Assembly (NCBI GenBank): GCA_002480085.1
Contig: DKPJ01000008.1
Span: 62,001-126,000 of the forward strand
DNA length: 64,000 nt
Reading direction: 5' to 3'
Origin: Enterobacteriaceae bacterium UBA7338
Lineage (GTDB): Bacteria; Pseudomonadota; Gammaproteobacteria; Enterobacterales; Enterobacteriaceae
Position numbers and translations under genes: made by a program. Under the pieces are notes generated by a model. It was not told the DNA's origin. It did not search any database and saw only the letters and a program-made list of their open reading frames with translations. Shown in pieces: positions 8,679 through 16,374 of the stretch (the stretch's first letter is position 1; every line of letters starts with the position of its first letter).

Positions 8679-9431
8679 ATGATCACCCTCTTTGCTATGC
8701 GGAAGGCCAGCTTCCGCCTGCTGGCCAGCGTTCTGCTTGCCGCCCCCTTGCTCGTCGCAGCGCGTCCGGCTCAGCCTGGCGCTCGCCAGCAGATTAATGC
8801 CCAGGCTATCGAGGTGGCTGAAAAGGCCATTACGGATCTGGCGCAGCGCGCAGGGTGGCGCGACTACCGCTACACACTTAACGTATTGATGCCCGGCAAC
8901 GTCGCCACGCTTCCCGCCTGTAGCCAGCCGCTGCGTCTTAGCGGTGCCCCGTTGCAGCTGAAAACGCTTGCCCGGCAAAATTACCGGGTGACATGCCGGA
9001 GCGGAACGCCATGGCAGAGCACCGTTACCGTCAAGGCAGATGTCTATCTGCCGGTAGTTATGGCGAGCAGAGAGATTGCGCGAGGGGAGGTCATTACCCC
9101 GGATGCGCTGGTAATGAAGAGATACAACGTCGGCAACCTGCGCGGTGAGGCGCTGCTGAGCCGTGAGGCGGCGACAGGATTGACAGCGAAACGAACCCTG
9201 CGTCCGTGGAAACCGATCCTGCGTACGCAGCTTGAGCAGCCGCTGCTGGTGAAGCGCGGAGAGACGGTGACGATAATCTCCCAGACGGGGGATATTCGCG
9301 CCCAGACGGCAGGCGTGGCGCTGAAGGATGGCCGCCTGCAGCAGGTTATCAAGGTGCAAAATAGCAGCAGCGAGCGGGTTATTGATGCCGCCGTTGCCGG
9401 GCCGGGAGAGGTGCACGTCGGCGCGCAATAA
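8679..9431 (+). CDS. flgA: P-ring assembly chaperone FlgA
   Basis: The 250-residue protein has a signal peptide (residues about 1-28) and the FlgA/SAF-type C-terminal domain: YLPVVMASREIARGEVITPD and the tail VQNSSSERVIDAAVAGPGEV are typical. It acts in the periplasm, helping FlgI build the P-ring. The first ATG has GAAAGG nine bases upstream, while an internal ATG at 8697 has none. It is divergent from flgB and leads the flgA-flgM-flgN block. Confidence 0.95.
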   Translation: MITLFAMRKASFRLLASVLLAAPLLVAARPAQPGARQQINAQAIEVAEKAITDLAQRAGWRDYRYTLNVLMPGNVATLPACSQPLRLSGAPLQLKTLARQNYRVTCRSGTPWQSTVTVKADVYLPVVMASREIARGEVITPDALVMKRYNVGNLRGEALLSREAATGLTAKRTLRPWKPILRTQLEQPLLVKRGETVTIISQTGDIRAQTAGVALKDGRLQQVIKVQNSSSERVIDAAVAGPGEVHVGAQ

Positions 9432-9514
9432 TTTTTTTATTGCCGCTTAAGATTTGGCTTTCCGCTGCCGCTTTCCATACGTAACCGTTACAAATGCCCC
9501 TGGATGAGAAACCT

Positions 9515-9820
9515 ATGGCTATCACGACTCCCGCCCGACTTCCCGGACTGCTGCCCTCCCGCGATGCGGCGGCGCTCTCGCCGTCACAGCCGGAGGTGAC
9601 AAAAACGGCTACGGCTGCGGCCCCTCCCTGCGCCGATGAGGTTACCCAGCAGGGCGTGCAGGCCGCGCAGCGTAGCCTGGCGAATGACGTTGCCCCTGAT
9701 ATTGACGCTGAAAAGGTCAGCCAGATGCAGATCCTGCTGGCGTCATCGCAGTTTTCCATTGACGCCGACGCGCTGGCCTCCTCGATGCTGGAATTTTTCC
9801 AAACCGGGAGGGCACAGTGA
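9515..9820 (+). CDS. flgM: Anti-sigma-28 factor FlgM
   Basis: A small protein of 101 residues with a disordered, Ala/Pro-rich N-terminal half. The C-terminal half (DAEKVSQMQILLASSQFSID, then ALASSMLEFF) matches the sigma-28-binding helices of FlgM. FlgM holds FliA inactive until the hook is finished, then leaves through the export channel. The start at 9515 has GGATGAGA eight bases before it; the earlier ATG at 9494 has no site. Its stop overlaps the flgN start. The partner here is FliA at 28513. Confidence 0.88.
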   Translation: MAITTPARLPGLLPSRDAAALSPSQPEVTKTATAAAPPCADEVTQQGVQAAQRSLANDVAPDIDAEKVSQMQILLASSQFSIDADALASSMLEFFQTGRAQ

Positions 9821-10245
9821 GTCACAAACTCGAACAGGTTAAGCTGCTGCTGCGCGGGATCCGTACCGATAACGACAGCTACCGTCAGCTGCATAGCCTG
9901 CTGAAAGAGCAGCGTATAGGCATGATCCGCCGCGCCAGCGACGTGCTGCTTGCCGTCAACGCGCAAATCGACCAACGCTATTCGGCCCTGATCCTGAGTA
10001 CCCGCGTGCGCCGGGAGACGCTGCTGTCGTTAGGCGTCACGGCGGATGGCAGCGGCATCGCGCAGGTCTTTAGCTGGCTGCCCGGCGAACAGAAAACGGC
10101 TGCCCGCCAGGCGTGGCAGCAGCTTGAGGAAAACATAGCGGCGTGCCAGCGCTACAACGAGAAAAACGGCGAGCTGCTGACCCGGCAGCATGCGTTTGTG
10201 CAGACGTTTTTGGGTCTCGAAACCCACTTTATCTATCACCCTTAA
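9817..10245 (+). CDS. flgN: Export chaperone FlgN
   Basis: A 142-residue, mostly helical cytoplasmic protein with GTG start overlapping the flgM stop (GTGA). Its size, position after flgM and helical pattern fit FlgN, which binds the C-terminal helices of FlgK and FlgL and delivers them to the export gate. Sequence motifs of this family are weak, so the call rests partly on context. Confidence 0.85.
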   Translation: MSHKLEQVKLLLRGIRTDNDSYRQLHSLLKEQRIGMIRRASDVLLAVNAQIDQRYSALILSTRVRRETLLSLGVTADGSGIAQVFSWLPGEQKTAARQAWQQLEENIAACQRYNEKNGELLTRQHAFVQTFLGLETHFIYHP

Positions 10246-10259
10246 TCCGCACCTTTCCG

Positions 10260-10282
10260 CAGCGGAAAACACGTTTCCGCTG
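10260..10282 (+). other. Hairpin between flgN and the glycosyltransferase gene
   Basis: A 9-bp perfect inverted repeat (CAGCGGAAA / TTTCCGCTG) with a 5-base loop fills much of the 65-base gap. No T-run follows, so it is not a standard terminator. It could reduce or set apart expression of the downstream enzyme from flgAMN, or be an mRNA-stability element. Confidence 0.5.
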
Positions 10283-10310
10283 ACGGCCCGACACGAGATA
10301 TCTACGCGCC

Positions 10311-12821
10311 ATGATAAAGCGTTCCAGTCTGGAAAAACCGTTTGTTAGCGTCGTGACGCCAACCTGGCAGCGCGCCGCCTTTTTGCCGTACCTGCTCTAT
10401 ATGTTTCGCTATCAGGACTACCCGGCTGAGCGGCGGGAGCTGATTATTCTGGATGACTCCCCCACCAGCAGCCTGGCGCTCGTCAATGCGCTGACCCGTA
10501 ACCAGCCGGAGCGCGACAACATCCGCTATATTCACCACCCTGGACGGCTAACGCTTGGCAAAAAGCGCAATATGCTTAACGCGCTGGCGAAGGGCGAATA
10601 TATCGTCTGTATGGATGACGACGACTTCTACCCTGCCGATAAGCTCTCATACACTATTGAGATGATGCAGCGTCACGGGGCGCTGATCTCCGGCTCGGAC
10701 CAGATCCCCGTCTGGTATAGCCATATCGATCGGGTGTTTAAAACCCGTCGTTTCGGCAAGCAGCATATCCTGAACGGTACCTTCTGCTATCACCGTAACT
10801 ACCTGAAGAAACACCGCTACGACGATGAGTGCCAGCTCGGCGAAGAGCAGGCATTTACTAATAACTTTACCGTGAGGCCGCTGCAGCTGCCCGGCGAGCG
10901 CACCATCCTGTGCATCTCCCATAGCGATAACACCTTTGATAAAGACTTCGTGCTCGGCAGCTGTGAGCCTACCGCTGCCTCTCTTGCTGCTTTTGTTGGC
11001 GATCCCACGCTGCTTGCCTGGTACCAGCGCCTGCACAACAGTACCGGCCAGCAGCCTATTCAGTGGCAGCACGTAGCAAAGGTGCTGGTTATCAACCTGG
11101 AGAGACGTCCCGACAGATGGCAGCAGATGCAGCAGACGCTACACCAGCTGGGGGTGCCGAAAGAGAGCGTGATCCGGATCGGCGGCTGCGAGCATGAGAA
11201 CGGTGCGCTGGGCCGCACGCTCTCCCATCTGCGGGCGCTGACCCTGGCCCAGCAGCAGGGCTGGCGTAACTGTCTGGTACTCGAGGATGATGCCCTGCTG
11301 CTCACCCAGGCGAAGCACGTTACCGCCTTCAACCGGCTGCTCACCGCGTTAGATCACCTTCCCTGGCAGGTGGTTCTGCTTGGCGCACGGGTGAATAACG
11401 GTCAGCCGCTAAAGAGCCTGCCGGGGCTGCTCCACGCCGTCGATTGTGAAAAAGTGTGCGCTTACCTGGTCAATGCCTCCAGCTACGCGACGCTGATCCA
11501 GCAGATGGAGAGCGATCCGGCCAGCCTGCTGGAGCTACGCTGGCGCCCCCTGCAGGCGCGGGGAAAATGGCTCGCCTTCTACCCCTGCATCAGCTATCAG
11601 CGGCCAGGCTTCAGCGATATTGAGCAGCAGGAGACCGACCACATCCGGTTCTATTTCAGCAAAATGAGCGTTAGCCACAGGCAAGAGCAGCAGCGTCAGG
11701 CACAGCAGCCGATGGCTAACCAGTTCGCGAACACGATAGGGTTTTATCTGGAGACGGCCTTCCACTATCAGCTCTACCAGCCGATACTGCCCTGGCTGCT
11801 GGAGGCGGGCTACCGCTGCGACCTGCTGATTAGCGACGCGGTACCGAAAGCGCTAAAGAGGGAGATGGGCCAGCTGCTGGCCGAGATTAATGACCCCAGG
11901 CTGAGCGGCTCGCGCCTCAGCGAGGCCAAAAATCGCAGGCAGCGCTACGGCTGCTTAGTGAGTCCTTACTATACGCCTGCACTCAATGGCCTTGCCCGGG
12001 TACAGATCCGCGCCATGTACGGGCTGGAAAAAACGTCATGGAACCATGCCTGGTGGAACGCCTTTTACCACCACATTCTCTGCTATAGCCACTACAGTCA
12101 GCAGGCGCTGAATATCAACGGCAACGCAACGATAGTAGGTAACCCCCGTTTTGATGAGTGGCATCGCCAGCAGGTGGATCTCTCGGTGCTGGCGTCGCTA
12201 AAGCTGGATGCTAAAAAACCAACGTTGCTCTATGCCCCCACCTTTGGCGATCTGAGTTCGATTCCCGCCTGGGCCGCCCCGCTGTCGCGACTGAGCCGGG
12301 AGTACAACCTGATCATCAAACTGCATCACGGTACCCAGCATCGTCCGGAAGAGGCCGCCATGCTGGCCGAGGTCCGGCGCTATTTTAAAACGTGCGTTAC
12401 CCGCCACGATATGTTGCTGCCGCTGCTGCATGTGGCCGACTATGTCCTGACGGATAACAGCGGGTTTATTTTCGATGCCGTTCACGCCGGTAAACGGACA
12501 ATTCTGCTGGAATGGGAGGGAATGGCGGCGCTGCTGGAGAACAACAGAACGTTGAGTACGCTCTCCAGTCCGGAGCAGCAGATCCGTACCGTGCTCCCGG
12601 TGGTGCGCGATATGGCGCAGCTACGCCACTGCCTGGCGGCGGACTATGACTGGCAGCGCATAGAGAAAGAGATGCACGCGGTTCGTCACCACTACTGCGA
12701 CGCCTTCCAGGATGGCCTGGCCGGCAAACGGGCGGCGAAGCTGATTATGCGCGCGCTGGATAAACCGGTTGATGCGCAGGCCAATACGCTGCTGCATAGT
12801 TTACAGAGCAAACTGTTTTAA
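10311..12821 (+). CDS. Three-domain glycosyltransferase (GT2 + GT25 + TagF-like), possible flagellin-modifying enzyme
   Basis: The 836 residues hold three enzyme modules. Residues about 10-215 are a GT2 fold: VSVVTPTWQR, LIILDDS and the metal-binding run MDDDDF at 101-106. Residues about 255-430 are a GT25 (LPS/collagen-type) domain: LVINLERRPDRW at 259-270 and LEDD at 324-327. Residues about 475-815 resemble CDP-glycerol glycerophosphotransferase/TagF: LLYAPTF at 639-645, LIIKLHHG at 667-674 and VLTDNSGFIFDA at 712-723. No signal peptide or membrane segment is seen, so it should act in the cytoplasm. It lies downstream of flgN and convergent with fliJ, inside the flagellar locus. Modification of flagellin or hook proteins is inferred from context; a surface polysaccharide role is the alternative. 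Confidence 0.85.
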   Translation: MIKRSSLEKPFVSVVTPTWQRAAFLPYLLYMFRYQDYPAERRELIILDDSPTSSLALVNALTRNQPERDNIRYIHHPGRLTLGKKRNMLNALAKGEYIVCMDDDDFYPADKLSYTIEMMQRHGALISGSDQIPVWYSHIDRVFKTRRFGKQHILNGTFCYHRNYLKKHRYDDECQLGEEQAFTNNFTVRPLQLPGERTILCISHSDNTFDKDFVLGSCEPTAASLAAFVGDPTLLAWYQRLHNSTGQQPIQWQHVAKVLVINLERRPDRWQQMQQTLHQLGVPKESVIRIGGCEHENGALGRTLSHLRALTLAQQQGWRNCLVLEDDALLLTQAKHVTAFNRLLTALDHLPWQVVLLGARVNNGQPLKSLPGLLHAVDCEKVCAYLVNASSYATLIQQMESDPASLLELRWRPLQARGKWLAFYPCISYQRPGFSDIEQQETDHIRFYFSKMSVSHRQEQQRQAQQPMANQFANTIGFYLETAFHYQLYQPILPWLLEAGYRCDLLISDAVPKALKREMGQLLAEINDPRLSGSRLSEAKNRRQRYGCLVSPYYTPALNGLARVQIRAMYGLEKTSWNHAWWNAFYHHILCYSHYSQQALNINGNATIVGNPRFDEWHRQQVDLSVLASLKLDAKKPTLLYAPTFGDLSSIPAWAAPLSRLSREYNLIIKLHHGTQHRPEEAAMLAEVRRYFKTCVTRHDMLLPLLHVADYVLTDNSGFIFDAVHAGKRTILLEWEGMAALLENNRTLSTLSSPEQQIRTVLPVVRDMAQLRHCLAADYDWQRIEKEMHAVRHHYCDAFQDGLAGKRAAKLIMRALDKPVDAQANTLLHSLQSKLF

Positions 12822-12826
12822 ACAGG

Positions 12827-12848
12827 GCCGGACAGCGCGCTGTCCGGC
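12827..12848. terminator. Bidirectional terminator-like hairpin
   Basis: A perfect 22-base palindrome (GCCGGACAGCG / CGCTGTCCGGC) lies between the ends of the convergent glycosyltransferase and fliJ genes. TTTAAA-rich sequence flanks it on the left, giving a short T-run for minus-strand messages. It probably ends transcription from both sides. Confidence 0.6.
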
Positions 12849-12872
12849 AAGGCGATCGCCGCGATCGTTGTT

Positions 12873-13316
12873 CTACTCCTGCGGGTGATGAATACGCAAC
12901 CAGCTCTGGATAGCGATATCGTCTACCCCTTTTTGATCCCGGCTGGCCTGCTCGCTGGCGATCGTCTCCTGCTGGGTATCCAGCGTCAGCGCAACAATCT
13001 TCTCCTGACAGGCTGCCTGCATAAGATCTTTTTGTATCTGCTGCGTTTTAATATCCGCCAGCGCTTTCTCCTGCTCCTGCCACTTCACAACGCGTAACAG
13101 ATTGTCTTTATAGCCCGCAATGTTGCCCAGCGTCTGGGCATTAAGATCGGACAGCTCTTCGGTGCGGGTCTTCTGCACCAGCTGCCCCAGCGCGTTGATA
13201 TTGTTTTCGTACCGGGCTGCGACCTGCCGCTGCCGGGCCAGCGCCACCGTTGTGGTTTTTACGACGCTGCCGCGCAGACGTTGCAGCTGGGCAAGGGTGT
13301 GGATCATCTGCTTCAT
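12873..13316 (-). CDS. fliJ: Flagellar export chaperone/coiled-coil protein FliJ
   Basis: A 147-residue, highly charged, Gln/Lys/Glu-rich helical protein, as expected for the FliJ coiled coil that inserts in the FliI hexamer and couples the ATPase to FlhA. The size and the last position after fliI in the fliEFGHIJ order support the call. The start overlaps the fliI stop by four bases. Confidence 0.88.
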   Translation of the reverse strand: MKQMIHTLAQLQRLRGSVVKTTTVALARQRQVAARYENNINALGQLVQKTRTEELSDLNAQTLGNIAGYKDNLLRVVKWQEQEKALADIKTQQIQKDLMQAACQEKIVALTLDTQQETIASEQASRDQKGVDDIAIQSWLRIHHPQE

Positions 13317-14656
13317 GTTTTACCTTTTGCCGTCTGCGTGGTGGGAAATAGCGCCGCTATCTGCGCCTGCACCTGTGCCAGCTGGGCAGGCTCATCTACC
13401 TGCTGACGCAGAAAATGTTCAATGGCCGGAAAGCGCTTTACAGCCTTATCAACCTGCGGATCGGCCCCTTCGACATAGCCGCCGAGCGGGATAAGAGGCT
13501 TGATCTCCATATAGGCGGCATAGTATCGCTTGAGCTGGCGAACGGCCTGCTGCTGCCAGTCGGGCGTGATTTGCGTCATGCAGCGGCTGATTGACTGCGC
13601 AATATCGATGGCCGGATAGTGCCCGGCTTCGGCAAGCCTGCGGGTCAGGACAATATGCCCATCCAGCACTGCCCGTGCGCAGTCAACGATGGGATCCTGC
13701 TGATCGTCCCCCTCCGCCAGCACGGTGTAGATGGCGGTCATTGACCCGCTGCTGTCGCTGTTGCCCGCGCTCTCCACCAGACGAGGGATCATGCCAAACG
13801 CCGAGGGCGGATAGCCTTTGGTGGCCGGTGGCTCACCTAACGAGAGGGCGATCTCGCGTTGGGCCATAGCGTAGCGGGTTAACGAATCCACCAGCAACAG
13901 CACGTCGAAGCCCCGATCGCGAAACCAGGCGGCAAGCGTATGGCATAGCTCGGTCGCCTTCAGGCGCATCAGGGGCGACTCATCAGCGGGTGCGACCACG
14001 ACAACGGACTTCGCCAAACCTTCTGGTCCTAATGACCGATCGATAAACTCTTTTACCTCACGGCCTCGCTCACCAATCAGCCCAACCACCACCACCTGCG
14101 CGCTGGTCTGGCGGGTGATCATCCCGAGCAGGACGCTCTTACCGACGCCGCTGCCCGCCATCAACCCCACCCGCTGGCCTTTGCCGATGGTGAGTACGCC
14201 GTTGATCGCCTTAACGCCAACGTCCAACGGCTCGGCCACGGGGCGGCGGGTTAATGGGTTCACCGACGGTGCAACGGCAGGCAGCGCCTGCGTGCCGCCG
14301 AGCCTGCCCTTGCCATCGATCGGTTCGCCCAGGCCGTTTACCACCCGGCCAAGCCAGCTCTCGCCCACCAGCAGATGTCGCGCCTTCTCCTGGGGAAAGA
14401 CGCGCGCGCCTGCCATCAGCCCACCCGGCTGCCGGAACGGCATCAGGTAGGTCACATCGCGGTTGAAGCCAACCGCCTGAGCATCAATAAAGCCGCACTC
14501 CGCGCTTTCGATACGGCAGAGCTGCCCCGTCGCCAGCTGACAGCCCACGCTCTCCAGCAGCACACCGTTCATGCGCACCAGCCGGCCCGCCACGCGAGCC
14601 AGAGAGATTGACTCTATGGAGCGCAGCGCATCGTCAAAGGGAGGGAGATTGTTCAT
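13313..14656 (-). CDS. fliI: Flagellum-specific export ATPase FliI
   Basis: The protein (about 447 residues) has the F1-beta-like ATPase core: Walker A GLMAGSGVGKSVLLGM, the segment VGLIGERGREVKEFI, Walker B VLLLVDSLTRYAMAQREIAL-type block and GYPPSAF. FliI energises and orders substrate delivery at the cytoplasmic face of the export gate with FliH and FliJ. The start is uncertain: ATG at 14656 (GGATGA nearby) or 14665, both overlapping the end of fliH; an upstream extension to 14719 is unlikely. Confidence 0.95.
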   Translation of the reverse strand: MNNLPPFDDALRSIESISLARVAGRLVRMNGVLLESVGCQLATGQLCRIESAECGFIDAQAVGFNRDVTYLMPFRQPGGLMAGARVFPQEKARHLLVGESWLGRVVNGLGEPIDGKGRLGGTQALPAVAPSVNPLTRRPVAEPLDVGVKAINGVLTIGKGQRVGLMAGSGVGKSVLLGMITRQTSAQVVVVGLIGERGREVKEFIDRSLGPEGLAKSVVVVAPADESPLMRLKATELCHTLAAWFRDRGFDVLLLVDSLTRYAMAQREIALSLGEPPATKGYPPSAFGMIPRLVESAGNSDSSGSMTAIYTVLAEGDDQQDPIVDCARAVLDGHIVLTRRLAEAGHYPAIDIAQSISRCMTQITPDWQQQAVRQLKRYYAAYMEIKPLIPLGGYVEGADPQVDKAVKRFPAIEHFLRQQVDEPAQLAQVQAQIAALFPTTQTAKGKT

Positions 14657-15341
14657 CTGCTTCATCCGGCGCCAGCGTCTCTTTAAGGACCGCCATGCAC
14701 TGCTCCAGCCGATGTTCACAGCCGATGTCCAGCTCGGAGGCCTCGGTTACGATCCGACATTCACCGGTGGAGAGATCCGCCGAGGCCACCAGCCCCCATG
14801 CGGTGACCTTCTCCGGGGCCACGCTCTGGATGCGGGTAAACTCCTCCACGCTGAGGCAGACCTTTAGCGGATCCGGCACGCTGGGCATGGCGGCAATCGC
14901 CTCTTCCACCAGCGCCAGCAGCTGGGTGGGTTGCAGTGCCAGCTCACAGCGGATCACCTGGCGGGTCACTTTCTCTACCAGCTGCACCAGATCCTCACGC
15001 TGCTTGCGCTGCATATGGGCCAGATAGTCGTTGAGCCTGTCGGCGATCGCCTCCAGCGGCTGCGCGGCCTGGGTGAACTGCGCCAGCCCAGCCTGCTGCC
15101 CGGCGAGGCTCCCCTCGGCATAGCCTTGCCGGTAGCCCTCCGCCTGGCCTTTCGCCTGCCCCTCCCGAAAGCCGGTCTCCTGCCCTTCGCTGACGCCCTC
15201 TGCGAACCCCTTCTGTAGCCCCTGCTGATAGCCGTCCATAAGCTGGCGCTGAAAATCGGTGCTCTCTGGGCGAGCATCCGACCGGGCGGCGTGCCGCGGC
15301 GGAAAGCGGTGGACCCGGTAACGGCCCCGTAACGTCTGCAT
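14634..15341 (-). CDS. fliH: Export ATPase regulator FliH
   Basis: The 235-residue protein contains the FliH-type glycine repeats (GYQQGLQKGFAEG, GFREGQAKGQAEGYRQG, roughly residues 35-75), followed by the V/A-ATPase stator-like C-terminal domain. FliH dimers bind FliI and tether it to FliN at the C-ring. The ATG at 15341 is chosen because GGGAGGAGG lies just before it; a longer upstream reading overlaps fliG and has no good site. It starts 13 bases after the fliG stop. Confidence 0.93.
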   Translation of the reverse strand: MQTLRGRYRVHRFPPRHAARSDARPESTDFQRQLMDGYQQGLQKGFAEGVSEGQETGFREGQAKGQAEGYRQGYAEGSLAGQQAGLAQFTQAAQPLEAIADRLNDYLAHMQRKQREDLVQLVEKVTRQVIRCELALQPTQLLALVEEAIAAMPSVPDPLKVCLSVEEFTRIQSVAPEKVTAWGLVASADLSTGECRIVTEASELDIGCEHRLEQCMAVLKETLAPDEADEQSPSL

Positions 15342-15354
15342 AGCTTCCTCCTCC

Positions 15355-16374
15355 CTACTCTGCCGTCTGCTCGGCGAAGAGCTGAAGCTGGATCTCACCC
15401 GCCTCCTCCAGCTCTCTGGCAACGGCCATGATTTCCCGGCGGATCTGCTCTATACGGCTAATGGGAACCGGTCCCAGGCGGGCGGTGATGGTCTCCAGCT
15501 GCTGCGCCTGACGTTTCGGCATCACCGCAAAAATGGCCCGCCGCAGCGGCGGCTCGGTGCCCTTCAGCGCCACCGCCCACTCCTCCATCGCTATTTCGTC
15601 AAGCAGGCGACGACGCACCTCCTCGCTCTGACGGCTCAGAATAAAGAAGTCGTACATCTCATCCTGAAGCTGCTCCAGCACGCTCGCATCCAGCTCACGC
15701 AGCCGATCGAGGATCTGCTGCTGGTTGCCCTGAAAGCGGTTGACGATATCCGCCGCCTGCTTGATACCTTTTACTTTCGACCCGTGCTCGGAGAGCACCG
15801 ACAGGCCGCGCTCAATCAGACGATCCAACTCATCGACCACGTCACGGTTCACGTCGCTGAGCCTGGCGATACGGTAGAGAATTTCGTTCTGCACGGCATC
15901 GCTCATAAAGCTCAGCACCGTGGCGGCGATCTCCGGGGTTAAAAAGGCCAGAAAGACGGCCTGCAGCTGGAGATGCTCGTCGGCGATCAGCACCGCCAGC
16001 TGGCGAGGATCGACCCACTGTAGCCGCGCCATGCGTGAACGGATCTCATCCCCGTAGATACCATTAATGACGCTGCTGGCAATTTCCCCGCCGAGCGCCT
16101 TATTCAGGATCCCCTGCAGCATCATGCGCGATGCGCCGTTGATCCCGCTCTGCTCGCGAAACTCGTCAAAGAAGTTATTGATTACCCTTCTCGCCTGGCT
16201 GGTTTTCACCCCGGAGAGACGCGCCATATATTCACTCAGTCGCACCACCTCTTCGCGGCTCAGCTTTTGCATCACCGTTGCCGCTGCCTCTTCGCCAAGG
16301 CACAGCAGCAGGATGGCGGCCTGCTTAAGATAGCTGACGCTGCCCTGGCTCTTACTTACTGTCAATTCGCTCAT
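15355..16374 (-). CDS. fliG: Motor switch protein FliG, with altered torque-helix charges
   Basis: The 339-residue protein aligns along its length with enteric FliG, from the N-terminal FliF-binding part to the C-terminal stator-facing part (WAVALKGTEPPLRRAIF). An ungapped comparison with E. coli FliG, from memory, keeps Lys264 and Arg281 but gives Thr and Ile at Asp288/Asp289 and Pro at Arg297. These are the charged residues known to face MotA. FliG forms the upper C-ring and transmits torque. Its start overlaps the end of fliF by 23 bases. Confidence 0.95.
   Translation of the reverse strand: MSELTVSKSQGSVSYLKQAAILLLCLGEEAAATVMQKLSREEVVRLSEYMARLSGVKTSQARRVINNFFDEFREQSGINGASRMMLQGILNKALGGEIASSVINGIYGDEIRSRMARLQWVDPRQLAVLIADEHLQLQAVFLAFLTPEIAATVLSFMSDAVQNEILYRIARLSDVNRDVVDELDRLIERGLSVLSEHGSKVKGIKQAADIVNRFQGNQQQILDRLRELDASVLEQLQDEMYDFFILSRQSEEVRRRLLDEIAMEEWAVALKGTEPPLRRAIFAVMPKRQAQQLETITARLGPVPISRIEQIRREIMAVARELEEAGEIQLQLFAEQTAE

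Noticed and set aside
8607..9428. 273-residue minus-strand open frame over flgA
   Set aside because: Shadow of flgA; it would also overlap the sigma-54 promoter region.
9432..9514. Sigma-54-like sequence (TTGGCTTTCCGCTGCC) before flgM
   Set aside because: The -12 element is not TTGC and the GG-GC spacing fails.
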